Assembly (NCBI GenBank): GCA_027625915.1
Contig: JANTQA010000036.1
Span: forward strand, 3,963,501-4,027,500
Reading direction: 5' to 3'
DNA: 64,000 nucleotides
DNA from: Anaeramoeba flamelloides
Lineage: Eukaryota > Metamonada > Anaeramoebidae
Numbering within the stretch: position 1 is the stretch's first letter; every line of letters starts with the position of its first letter. The notes beneath the pieces are model-generated. The model saw nothing but the letters and a program-made list of their open reading frames with translations. It was not told where the DNA came from and did no database searches. Positions 33,829 to 45,453 of this stretch are shown one piece after another. The position numbers and the translations under genes were made by a program.

Positions 33829-35047
33829 GTGTATTAACAGATTCAATGCCCATTGGCTTAAAACAAATTTATTATCAGTTTTTTGTTCATTATTAATATA
33901 TTCATTAATTTCTTGTTCTCCAAATAAGAGTTTAAATAAATCAATTAATTTATAAACTAAATTATATTCCTCAGTTTTCTCACTGCTTTCCTCCTGTATA
34001 ATATTGTTTTCTTCATTTAATTGTTGTTTTTCGGAAATATATTCATTTTGTTCATTTAGAATAGATTTGTTCTCTTCAGAAAATAAATTTTCTGGATCTT
34101 TTTGTTGGATCGTATTGTTTTCAAATTCTCCATCTATCTTAGGATGTTCGTTTTGTACCGGTTTGACTTTGGTAAATCCATTCTCATTTTCGTTGTTCTT
34201 TTTATCTTCGTTTATCTTTTTATTTTGGTTTTCATTTATTGTTTGATTTACTGATTGTTCAATCCATACATCTTGCTCTTGATTATCTGTTTGTTGTTCG
34301 TTCTCATTTATCTTTGTTTCAGAATCTAATGATGGCGTTTTTGTCATATTTGTTTTCTCATTTCCCACCCCTTTTTTCTTTTCAACTTGTTGGTTAAACG
34401 AAATTACTTCTTCAAATTCATCATCATCATCATCATCATAACTATCATTGGCATTGCTATTGAGTTTTAATTCTTTTTCATCATTCTTTTGTTCTATTTT
34501 TTTATCAATATTTATTGTTTTTATATCAACTTCTTGAAATTCATTCTCACTGTTCGAATCATTATCCTTGTTTAATGGATCTTCATTTTTAATTAAAGTA
34601 GAATCAATCCATTCATCTTCATCATGATTTAATTCATTTTTTCCCTTTATTGTGATATTATTTGGTGCTTGGAAATCTTTATCAACTTCGTTCCAGTCTT
34701 CCTCATCAAGATCTTCTTTTAAATCTAAATCTGATTCCTCATTTTCACTTGAAGATGTTGAATTTTCTGTTATATTCTCATTTTCAATTTCTTCAAGTAA
34801 TTCTATTACTTGTTCTTCAGATAATTTTTTTTTATCTCCTTTATTTTCATTTTCTATTTTTTTTTTTTCATTTTCATCATCATCATCTTCTTTTTCCTTT
34901 ATTTTTATTTTTAATTTTTTGTTCTTTTTTATTTCTTTATGAATGTTTGTTTTTTCGTTTTTATACTTTTCTGTTTCTTGATTATTTTCTTTTTTATCTT
35001 TCACTTTTTCATCAAATTTTATTTTTTGAATTTCCTTCTCTTTCCCA

Positions 35048-35087
<40 letters not shown>

Positions 35088-38000
35088 TGTTTTCGTTTTT
35101 GTTTTTGTTTTCCTTTTCTTTTACATTTTCATTTTCTTTTTGGTTTTCGCTTTCGTTTTTAATTTTATTTTCATTTTGGTTTTGGTTTTTAATTTCGTTT
35201 TTATTTTTATTTCCTTCCTCATCAAAAATAGATTCAATTTCTGATTTATCAAATTGTGGCTGTGAAAGAGTATTATTATTATTATCAACTAACTCGTTAC
35301 CTTTTAATTCTTCAGGATCTTTTTCGTCAAGCATTTTTAAAACATCCATTACAGGATCTTTTTTTTCATTATCATTTTCTTCAGAATTCAAATCTTCCAT
35401 TTCATTTTCATTTGAACTTGTTCCTGTGCTTATGTTAGTACTTGAGCTTGAGCTTGTTCTTGAACTTGTAAATTTTATTTCATCTTCATTAATAACCGTT
35501 GTTTGTTGAAATCTACTTTTATTAATTTTTTTTTTTATTGTTTTTGCAGATTTATCTATTACCGTTTTTGATCCTTTATCTTTTATGAATAAATTTTCAT
35601 TTCGATCATTAATTTCCTTAATATTTTGTTTATCATGAAATTGATCCTTCATTGAATTTTCATTCCCATTCTTTATTTCATTTAGCTCTTTGTTGATTTC
35701 ACTTTTAAGATTATTCTCCACTCCCACTTCCGGTTCTACGTCTTGATTATTAGTAATAATTTCGTCTTTATTATTATTAGTAATAATTTTTTCTGTATAC
35801 AATGGATCGTTTTTATTTTTAGGATTTTCATAAATATCATCAAATTCATCAGTCTTTGAGTTTTCCAATTCATTATTGTCCCATTCAGTTTCAATTTTAC
35901 TCATCCCATCAAGAATTTTTTCTAGTGATCCAGATTGAAGTATATTATTTTCTTCTAAATTAATTTGTCCATACAAATCTTCAAATTTTTCAATATCCTC
36001 GTTCTCTTGATCTTGTCCAATTCCTTCTAAATCCATTGAAAGAATATTTTTATCATTAATAAACGATGGAGAAACATCGGAAAATAAATTTTCCATATCA
36101 AGAGGAGATGAACCATAATTTTGATCATCCATTGAAAATAGATTTGAAGGTGATAAAGGATTTAGATCGGCAATACTTTGGTTTTTTGTTTTTTCTTCAT
36201 TTTCTTGGTTGTTTCTATACCCATTTTGATTTTGATCCATTTTTAAAATATTTTCATTTTGCTCATCTCGTTCATTTTCAATTTTGCTTTTATTCTGTGC
36301 ATTGCTTTCTTGGTTATTATTATTATTATTATCATTACCCGTATTTGTATTTTCATTTGGTTTTTGTGGATTGTCGATATTGTCCGTAGATAGAATCCAT
36401 TTTTCAATTTCAGAAATATCATTTTCAGTAATGTTTGTATTCTCTTGTATATTCCCAAACAGTTTTTCCACTTCGTTTAATTGATCTGATTTTGGATCAG
36501 TAATTGTTTGATTTTCTAAAACTTTATCCATTTCATTTATAAAATCATCAATATTCTGATCCTCATGGTTTCCAGATTCTGGTAATAAATGTGAATTTAA
36601 ATCAAAATTTAAATTAGAATTGATATCTTGAAAAACTTGATCCAATTTTGGTTCTTCATTGTTCTCATCATCATTCCCATTATTATTGTTATTTCGATCC
36701 TTTTTATTTTGTTGTTGTTCTTCTTCTTCTTTAATCTCGTTTTCAATTGCTTCGTTTTCCATTGATTTATTCTCTATATTAATATCCTTTAACAAAGAAT
36801 CAAATTGCTGATTAATTGTATCGTTTCCATTTATTATTTGGTCCAGACTTGTTTCATTGTCTCTTTTATTATTTCCCCCAAGACCATTTTTGTTTTCTGT
36901 TTCTGTTTCTATTTCTATTTTTGTTGTTTTTACATTTTTGATTTGAAAATTATCATTTAAATGAATATTTTCTTCAAAGGTTTTGATTCCGGTTTCTTTT
37001 TCTTTTTCTTTTTTCTTTGTTATATTTTCAATTTTTTTTACAAATTCTTTTGGTTCTTTACTTTCATTTCCATTTTGCTTTTCATCAATTGTTCTGTTTT
37101 CATTAATATTTTGTTTTTTCTTCTTCTTTTTTTGGTTTATTTCTCTATTTTCTTCATTTTGATTTTCTTTTCCCTCGATCACCTGTACTCTTTCTTTATT
37201 ACCTCCAAGTTTTTTAAGTAAGGCTCCTTGGGTTTTTAATTTGTTTTTCGTTAATGTCAAAGCTTTTGGTTCCGTTTCTAATGGTTTTTTTACAATGGTT
37301 TTCATGGTATCTTGTTTAATTTGTGTTTTGGTCTTATTTGTAAGTTTTGTTTTTTTTGTATTTTCTTCATGATGATTTTTCTCAATTGTTTTATTTTTGT
37401 TGTTAATAATTCGTTGTTGTTGTTTTTCTTGTGTGAGTTTTTTTTCTTTTTCTTTGTTTTTAATTTTCCCCATTTCAATTTGATTGTTTCCTTTCAGATT
37501 GAAATTTCCATTTTTTTGATCTGTTTTTGCTTCTGTTTCTGTTTCTATTACTTTTACATTTCGATTCTTATTTTCAAAATTGCCAGTTAATAGAATATTT
37601 TCTTTTATGTTTTTTGTTTCTTTTTCTTTTTCTTTTTCTTTTTTTTTATTTTCAACTTCGTTTTCTTTTTTTGGAACAATATTTTTATTTCCAGTAGTTG
37701 GTTTAGTTCCAATTTTCAGAATTGTTTTTGGAGTTTGATCTTTTTCTTTTTTGTTTTTGTTTTTATTTAAATCTGTTTTCTCTTTTGTTTCGGCTAATTG
37801 TTCATGTTTTTTAGTTTCATCATTTTTTATGTTAGAGTCTAAATGGTTTTTTGAAGTTTTTTCCAAACTAGTGTTATTTAGATTGTTATCGTTATTATTA
37901 TGGTTTTTGGTACGACTATTTTGCGAAGCCTTTTTGTGTTGCTCTTGTTCATTGATTTTTTTTTGATTAAAATTTTTTGGATTTTCTTGAAGCTTTTGTC

Positions 38001-38532
38001 TTGTTTGAGAGAATTTTGTTGCTTCTTCGTTTGGCTTGGTTTTTAAAAGAGGTTTTGGGTTGTTAGTATTAATTGGTGATTTTTTACGGATTATATTCTG
38101 TCTATTATCTACACCTACTATTCCCCACTTATACTTTCTTTCACCTCTTCCTCTTGTTGTTCCTGTTCCTGTTCCTCTTGTTGTTCCTCTTCCTCTTCCT
38201 CTTGTTATTCCTCTTCCCCTTCCCCTTCCTCTTGTTCCACCTTTTCCTCTTCCTACTCCTCCTGTTGCTCTTTTTCTCCAACTCTCGGTTCTTTGGAAAT
38301 GTTTTTGTTCTGTCACCCGATCTTTTCGAAGCTCTTGGACTTTTTTTTCAAACGTCTGAATTGTTCTTAATACAATTTTGGGATCGCTTTTTTGGTTTTT
38401 GTTGTCTCTCCATGGTCTTTGTGATTTATAACCCGAAAGAGGTATATTTAAATTGAATTTTTTTTCAAATTGATTATCTTGCTTGTTGTTTTGTTGTTCA
38501 AATTTCTTCAAGAGATTTTCAAATTTGGACAT
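33775..38532 (-). CDS. Giant disordered RG-rich protein with hydrophobic C-terminal tail
   Basis: The frame encodes 1585 residues from the ATG at 38532 to a TGA at 33775. No family was recognised. Residues about 91-130 form an Arg-Gly block (GGVGRGKGGTRGRGRGRG and on), a style known from RNA-binding disordered regions. Residues 1-90 have mild helical character (FENLLKKFEQQ, TFEKKVQELRKD). From about 150 onward the sequence is Lys/Glu/Asn/Gln-rich and later acidic, with poly-Asp runs (34424-34440), a Ser/Thr block (about 35420-35460) and Asn-Glu repeats. The last 25 or so residues (WALNLLIHVCFIFFF and on) are strongly hydrophobic and would make a tail anchor. Alternatively that tail is translated intron and the protein continues into the PH-domain frame. 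Opposite-strand frames here are Phe/Leu/Ser shadows. The function is unknown. Confidence 0.8.
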
Positions 38533-39049
38533 CAAATTTGAAGAGTCAACAATTCAAGTTTTTGTTAAAATAAAGAACAAGAAGATTTGAAACTAAAAAA
38601 AAAAGATTAAAAAGAAAATTTTGGGTGAAAAAAATGTTTCCAATCATAGTACAAATAAATTTTTCTTGATGGTTTGTTTTTTGTAAGTTTAATTGAAAGT
38701 CAATTTTAGCATTTGTTTGAAAGAGGAAAACCAGAACAAGTTTTTTGTTTTGCAAAATATATATTTTTATTTTTTCAAAGAAGAGAAATATTTCGAGTTT
38801 TTTTGAATGGCGATTCTATAGGTTTGAGAATCCTAAAGGTTACAACTTATTTTTAGGTCTACTGTATATTATCAGGGAATAGTAACTCTAATTAAGTTTT
38901 CCCCAATGCTAATAGAGAAATTATTTTCACAATGAATTATTATACACCTCTGAAAAACCCCTTTATCAGTTTGAGAGAAATGAGTCTACAGATTTTAGAG
39001 AATTTCATTTTACCCAATTAAATTTTCAGTAAAAAGATCTGATTCCTTA

Positions 39050-39290
39050 TTTGTTGAATTTTTTGATTATCATGAAAAAAATTTTTTCTTACAAAAATTA
39101 AATATTTGTTAATTTTTCACTTTTTAATAACTTCAATTATAATAAAAACTATTCTTTAATAAGAGATCTTTGATCAAAAATTATTTTTAGAGATATTTTA
39201 TAATTTAATTTGGAAAACCGTTTTTTGGTTCTATTAATGTTTTTTTAAAATTTAATAGTAAAAAATTTGAATGAATTTTTCTTTCACAGT
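39050..39290. repeat. Direct repeat with 30050-30300
   Basis: AATTTTTCACTTTTTAATAA, TTGATCAAAAAT, AATAGTAAAAAATTTGAAT and CACAGTTAAGGAC follow the same order as in the 30-kb copy. It sits just upstream of a fragment of the TACTGG element family. Confidence 0.6.
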
Positions 39291-39479
39291 TAAGGACTGT
39301 ATTACTAATTGGACAAGTATTAATTTGTTGTGTTATTTTCATTTCCACTTTTCAAGAAGAACTTTCATTCTCAAGAAATTAGACAAAAAATACAATAGTA
39401 ATCAAAAAAAGTGTTCCCATCGACTAAAATCTCTTTCAAATAAAAATCGTAGTTTTTTGTTTTTCTGGTTACACTGCAA

Positions 39480-39760
39480 CATATAATTCGGTATTCATTA
39501 GTATACCTAAGTTCAAATCAATTTTGAAAGTAAATTCCTTGATATTATAAGTAAAATATTAAATTGTGAATGGTATTTATTGACTTTTTTTGGTAATATT
39601 CTCAATTTTTTTAATAATTAATTTGTTTTTTTTGATTTTTCGAAATTTTCTTCAAAATTTACTCTATTTTTTGGGATAAAAATTCAAGAATTTGATCTTT
39701 CATTTTTAGAATTTTTTTTTAATAATAGAACTTTAAGATCTCAATAGAATATTTACTTAC
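39480..39760 (-). mobile_element. Interior fragment of the TACTGG-end element family
   Basis: GTATACCTAAGTTCAAATCA, CAATTTTGAAAGTAAATTCC, AATTTACTCTATTTTTTGGG and AATTTGATCTTTCATTTT all match the reverse complement of copy A (about 740-540). The inverted ends are not present. Confidence 0.65.
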
Positions 39761-39774
39761 TTATTATTATTATT

Positions 39775-39945
39775 TTCTTTGATTTATTAATGTGTAGCAC
39801 CACATAAAAAAGAAATAAGCTTTTTGCCTTAGTGAGTAATAAACTTATTTTCGATTCTTTAATTAAATTCCTAAATAAAAATTTAGGAATTCGGGCAAAT
39901 AAGGGTCAATAACCCCTCCCTTAAATAATAAAAAAAAAAAGTGAA
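39775..39945 (+). mobile_element. Retroposon-like 3' end with A-tail (copy 3)
   Basis: GCCTTAGTGAGTAATAAACT, CCTAAATAAA, AGGAATTCGGGCAAATAAG and CCCCTCCCTTAAATAATAAA lead into an A run, paralleling the last 170 bp of 43540-43850. Only the 3' end is shared, as expected for 5'-truncated retroposons. Fossil. Confidence 0.55.
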
Positions 39946-40539
39946 ATAAGTTTCTCTAGTGAAACAGGTATTAAATTTTTATGCAGGTTTTATCATTAAA
40001 ACGGTACTTTCAAAGTTATAAATATTTTAAATAATAAGTAAATAAAAAAAAAAAATCTCAAATAGTTTGGAATAAATATTTTACAAAATAAATATATTCA
40101 ATGTATTGTCAATTAAAATTTCAAAATTGAAAACATTTCAAATTTATAAAAGTAACTGTAAAAAAAATATTTTGAACTATCATAGCAATTATTTTGTATT
40201 TAATAATTTTGAAATGTTAATTAGTTAAATAAAATTAAATTATAGCATTACTAATTAAGGTAAAAATTGTGAAAATTGTTAGAATTGTGAAATTCTCCTA
40301 TTCATCAAAAAGAAATTCCCAGTGGATAATTTATTTGGGAGTGTATAACATTTTCAAAAGGTTTTTTTTTTACATAATTTCACCCTTTTAACTTATAAAA
40401 ATAGCCATTAAGAGACTATTTTATTATTTTTCTCAATTATGATCAATTTGAAAAATAGCTTTTAAATGGGGATTAAATATTTTGAACTAATAAAGAATTA
40501 TTTATTGATTTAAATTGAAATGAAATATTTATTTTTTGA

Positions 40540-40819
40540 TTTTCCGTTATTTTTTTTTTAATTTTTGAAATAAACAGAAAATTTATTCAAATTTTCTGTT
40601 TATTCCAAAAAGCAAAAAAAAAAGAGTAAACTTTTCGTTAGGTTTTCCAAGATTCAGAAGAATTGAGCAAAATCATATAGATTTTACTCTATTCTATTAA
40701 ATTCTGGAAAACTGTCTTTCGCTTTTCTTGAGTTTTCTATTTATTTGTGAAGTTTTCTAGGTTTTTTTTTGAGGTTTTCTATTTTATTTCGAAAATCTAT
40801 TGATTTTCTAAATAAATTG

Positions 40820-40850
<31 letters not shown>

Positions 40851-41460
40851 CTAGAACACTTCACAAATAAACAGAAAACCTCAATTAAAGCTAGGCACTT
40901 GGTGGACACTTGCTTTATGTTTTATTTAATTTTTGTAATAAACATGAAATGTATTTAAATATTCGGTTTATTTCAAAACATAATAAAAAAACCCAGGCAC
41001 TTGACGAAACTTTTCGTTAGATTTTCTTGATTTTTCTGTTTATTTGTAAAATCTATTGATTTTCGTTAAGTTTTTTTAAATTTTCTATTTATTTAGAAAA
41101 TCAATAGATTTTCGTTAGGTTTTTTTTTTAATTTTTGAAATAAACCGAAGATTTAAATAAAAAAGACTGTTTATTTTAAAAAGTAAAAAAAACCTTGAAA
41201 ACTTCAAAATAAAATACAAAACCTCAAAAAACCCATAAAACTTCACAAATCAAAGGGAAAACCCCAAGAAAACCGATTTTAGCTTTTCCAGAATTTAAAA
41301 GAATAGAGTAAAATCAAATAATTTACCAGTCAAAAAATTAAAAAAAAACCTCATAGCACTTGGCGGACACTTTCATTAAGTTTTCCAAAATTATCAAGAA
41401 ATGATTGGAAAATAAATGATTTTACTATATACTTAATAATCTTAGAAAACCAACCACTTC
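40540..41460. repeat. Large foldback block
   Basis: About 900 bp are built from three recurring palindromic words: GAAATAAACAGAAAATTTAT with its complement, TTTTCCAGAATTTAAAAGAA with its complement, and ACTTCACAAATAAACAGAAA/TTTCTATTTATTTGTGAAGT. Units are mixed in both orientations, so either strand could fold into nested stems. The same words are at 25700-25860 and 52565-53000. Confidence 0.8.
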
Positions 41461-43539
41461 CAGAATATTTATTATAAGTATTTTTTTTTGTGTTTAATTT
41501 TGTTTTTAAAGAAGGTGAGAACAATATATTTCAGTTTTATTCGATTAATAACTTATTTTTAAAAATAAAATCTTTTTCAAACAAAAAGAAATACATCCCA
41601 GATCATCAATACTACAGAATTTGATTGTAAATATTCTAATTACTTATTGGTGATTTTCATTTTAATTATTCATTTTTTCATTTTTTGTTTGTATTTATAG
41701 ATATTGAATAGTTGGAAAATGAAAAAATAAAATAAGAAGAAATCAATTTGGAAATAACTTGAAAGTATAAAAACGGAAATAGTCAAAGTTTGATTTCAAA
41801 TAAGCTAAATGTAAGGAATCAAGAAAGACCATTATTGGGTTGATACATGGAACAAAGAAAAGAGAAAATAAACAAAAAAAAAACAATTCTAACAAAATAC
41901 CTTAATGAATTGTGGATTAATCTTTAAAATGAGACTTTAAAGAACAAAAAATTGACGTGTAAAGAGTTATCAATAAAAAGTAAAGAACTTTTTCCCAATT
42001 CGACATATTTAAAGGTTTTTATTGGTTTTATTTTTTTTTTTTTTTACAATTTGCAAAACGAGATTTCTCCTTTCAAATAAAAGGGCATATCAATTTTTTA
42101 AATATTGAATTTTAATTGTTATTACTTTTGTTTTTATGAATTTCAAATATTCAGTTGAGTTTTTTTTTTATTTTAAAGGGGTTTTTATGTTTTAGAATGA
42201 TAATATAATTAATTTGATTCAATTTTTTATAATTCTTGAATTTTTTAATCCCTTTTTATATTAAGAGGAGTTTCTATAATTTTCGCTAATCAAATTGATA
42301 TCACAAAGTTTAATTAAACTAAAATTCATTCTTTCCTTATTGATTTTTGAGTTCGAAACAACACCTTTTTTTCGAAACTAGAAACTCATAAAAAAGGTTA
42401 TCACTAACAATAATAAATATAAGATTACCATGATTTCGAAGTTCTGGGATTTTGGTTCTATTATAAATAAACTTGATTCTTAATGATGATAAGTTAATTA
42501 ATGTAATAGTTGAATCTAACTGTCATTTTTCAATTTTATTTTTTCATACTGGTGTAAGGAAACGCTTCCCCCCCAAAGATAAACGAGTAATTTTTAAACA
42601 AGAATATAATTAAACAAGATAAAAAACTTAATTATCAACTTTAGAGAAAATGAGTTACATCATTTTTAAAAGTGGTCCTTTTTCCCAATAAAATTTTCAT
42701 AAAAAAGATCTTTTTTTTCTTGAGATTTTTGGATCAGAATAGAAAAAAAAAATTGAGAAAAAACCTTTTTATATTTATAAAATTTCAATTTTTGTGATTT
42801 CAGACAGTTTTAATGAATATATAAAATTGAAGATCTAAAGATATTTTAAAAATATTATAATAAAAAGTAAATAATGAGAGAAAACTTCACTAAATTGAAA
42901 ATACTTTTAAAACTATATTTAATCACTCTTTGAGTTAGAAATTAAAAATTTAGTTACTTAATATATTAAAGGTACAGGTAAAAAACTAATTATTGTTTAA
43001 ATAAGTTGTTTGATAATAATTATTTTATTTTTTTTCAACACATTTACAAATTGTAATTTTTTTTCCTATTTTGATTATATTTAAGGGTCTGAGAAATAAT
43101 TGTAAATTCTATTGATATATTTTAATCTTTTTCTTATTAATTATTCATAGAGAAAAAAATTAAGATTGGGTGATTGATTATTTATTAGAAATAATAAAAT
43201 TAAAAAGTATTTGTTTATATATTAAGTTGAATTTCCAGCGTTTTTAAAAATATATTTTGGAAGAAATTTTAATATGATGGCTGTATTATTTTTCTCTATT
43301 TTTTTTTTTGGTTTATCAATTTTAAAAAAGGGATTTAAAATTTTGATCTAATTAAGAATTCATAATTTTTTTAGGGTTAAAAGTTTTTTTTTTTTTTTTT
43401 TTTTCTTTGAAAATACAGTCTTTCCAAGGTTGCCATAAAATTTTATACAGATTTATTTCAAAATTTTTTGTTTTATTTTTGGAGTATATTCATGCATAGT
43501 TCCATTATAGGTAATATTATTTCTTTTTTCTATCAAATA

Positions 43540-43850
43540 AAAGAAATTATTTTTTACTGGAACTGCCCAGCCTATGATCTGGAACTACTCAGCCTATGAA
43601 AATAACAGAAAAATCTGGATATCCGAATTAAAAAAATTTAACATCTCTAATAAATTAAAAACTAATATTAGTACTACTATTTTTGATATTATTAGAAAAA
43701 GAGATTCATAATATTTATTAGCCCTAGTGGGTAATAAATTTATTTTTGAGTCTTCAACAAAACTCCTAAATCATAATTTCGGAATTCAGGCAAATAAGAG
43801 GAATTAAAAACTCCTCCATTAAACAATAAAAAAAAAAAAAAAATAGAAAT
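43540..43850 (+). mobile_element. Retroposon-like 3' end with A-tail (copy 1, best preserved)
   Basis: A short coding-looking segment (ENNRKIWISELKKFN) is followed by an untranslated-looking region (TTAGCCCTAGTGGGTAATAA; TCCTAAATCATAATTTCGGA; CTCCTCCATTAAACAATAAA) and a run of about 16 A. Copies at 24405-24690 (minus) and 39775-39945 share the 3' part. TAGCCCTAGTGGG resembles a tRNA A-box, so a SINE-like or LINE-3'-end origin is possible. Fossil; family uncertain. Confidence 0.55.
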
Positions 43851-45380
43851 ACTTTTTGGAATAATTTGAAAATATATCGGATTATGGATTCTTCAAAAAA
43901 ATGTGATAATATGGATCAAATTTTTTTTAAAAAATTATTCAGTTTTGATGTAATAATATTTAAAGTAACTAGGGTATTTTGATAATCATATTTTTAATTT
44001 ATTTTGAAATTTCAGGATGTACTTAAATTTCTTTCTATTTACGATTAAATTTACTATTATTTTATTTTATTTTTTTTTTTTGGTTATTAATGTCTGAATA
44101 ATTAGTATTTATAGATTGTTATTAAAGAGATAAAATTATCAATTATATTATCTTAGATAATAAAAAAAAATTAAAAAAACTTTGTGATTATTGAACTTAT
44201 TATATAATTTTATCACACTAAAATATATATTTGGGTTTGGACTGATTAAATAATTAAAGCAATGAAAAAAAGTATTTATTATGTTTATAACAAGGAAAAT
44301 ACAAGACCAAGAGTAATAAAGTACTTGGTTTGATTCGTATCAAACTGTCGTTTAAGTTTGGAATCTTCATCCTTTTCTTGTATTAAGTTACATATAATTC
44401 GTAAATTTCTGTTATTTAATTTATTATTTCGCAGTCTTTTTGAAAGTGCCAAAGTTGGGTTGGAATTTTTAGGTTGTAAAAACTCTAGTCACTTACACTG
44501 GATTGATTCTAAATCACAAGTTTTATACCAAAAATATTATTGTGAAATTGGAGATCTTTTGGTCTACAAAATTCAATTAATAGAAAAAATTCTTATTATC
44601 TAATCATTGATAAAAAAATCGAATTAACAAAAAACTCAAGAATTCTCAATTTTAAAAAAAAATCAAATATTTATTTACGAAAAATCTACCTCAAATGATT
44701 CTCAACTTCTAAAAACCCAATTTTAAAAAAAAGTCTCAAGGTATTCTCAATCCTAAAAAACCAAAAATTAAATAAAAAATATTATTTATTTTATTTTAAT
44801 TTTACAAAGGGTTACATTTCTTCAATTGATTACAAAGAACTGTTTTTAGATACAAATCATATTAATTTGATAAAATATTATTTATTGTTGTTTTTAATCA
44901 CCATCAAAATTTCATAAATTCAGGATTTTGTCAGATTCTTGAGTATTTTACTGATTCGTAGAATGAATATAATTAATGAAAAAAAAATCTTTGATATTCT
45001 AAAAAAGCAAAGTCTGATACTTCATAACAAAGCTGGTTGTTTTCATAATTCTAATTGGGACACAAATTTGTTTATTAAAAGGAGTTGAGTTCTTTGGCAC
45101 TTTATTCCAAAATATGTTCTAGTTTTTGATGTATGTTAAATGAGATCGATTACTATTTAAATATTTTTGTATTTTTTATTGTTAATTTTTTGTAGATTTA
45201 AGTTGTATCATTTTTGGTATTTGATTTTTGTTTGATATTTCTTGTTGAATTATTTGTTTTCAAAGTTTTTTTTCATTTGAGGATCTATTTTTATATTTAA
45301 TTAACTCTTCTTTAAATTTTAATATTTGATAATTACATCTATGAATTAATTTAAGAAAAAGAAAAGACATCTTTTTTGAC

Positions 45381-45453
45381 AGTTCCATAGCTCAGTCGGC
45401 AGAGCGCTGTGCTAATAACGCAGATGTCCAGAGTTCGAGCCTCTGTGGAACTA
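45381..45453 (+). tRNA. tRNA-Ile (anticodon AAT), copy 1
   Basis: The 73 nt form a full cloverleaf without an intron. The acceptor stem AGTTCCA pairs with TGGAACT, the D stem is GCTC/GAGC, and the anticodon stem CTGTG/CGCAG has loop CTAATAA (anticodon AAT, read IAT after A-to-I editing). The T stem CAGAG/CTCTG has loop TTCGAGC. A T run follows about 2 bp downstream, fitting Pol III termination. The sequence is identical to the copy at 48279-48351, and flanks are also shared. Confidence 0.97.

Larger units (their letters stand above)
38533..45380. other. Long repeat-filled intergenic stretch
   Basis: Nearly 7 kb without a credible gene. It contains repeats shared with 30 kb (39050-39290 and 42380-42560), part of the TACTGG element interior (39480-39760), two retroposon-like 3' ends (39775-39945 and 43540-43850), a large foldback block (40540-41460) and an 8-C run near 42567. 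A weak open frame at 44358-44603 has no ATG start and no recognised motif. Confidence 0.6.

Noticed and set aside
34004-38456. Many plus-strand open frames rich in Phe, Leu, Ser and Tyr
   Set aside because: They are antisense shadows of the Lys/Glu/Asn-rich coding frame at 33775-38532. They have no domain and biased composition.
44358-44603. 81-codon frame with somewhat protein-like text (SHLHWIDSKSQV)
   Set aside because: No ATG at its start, no family, no second copy and no splice partner. The length is within chance range for this window.
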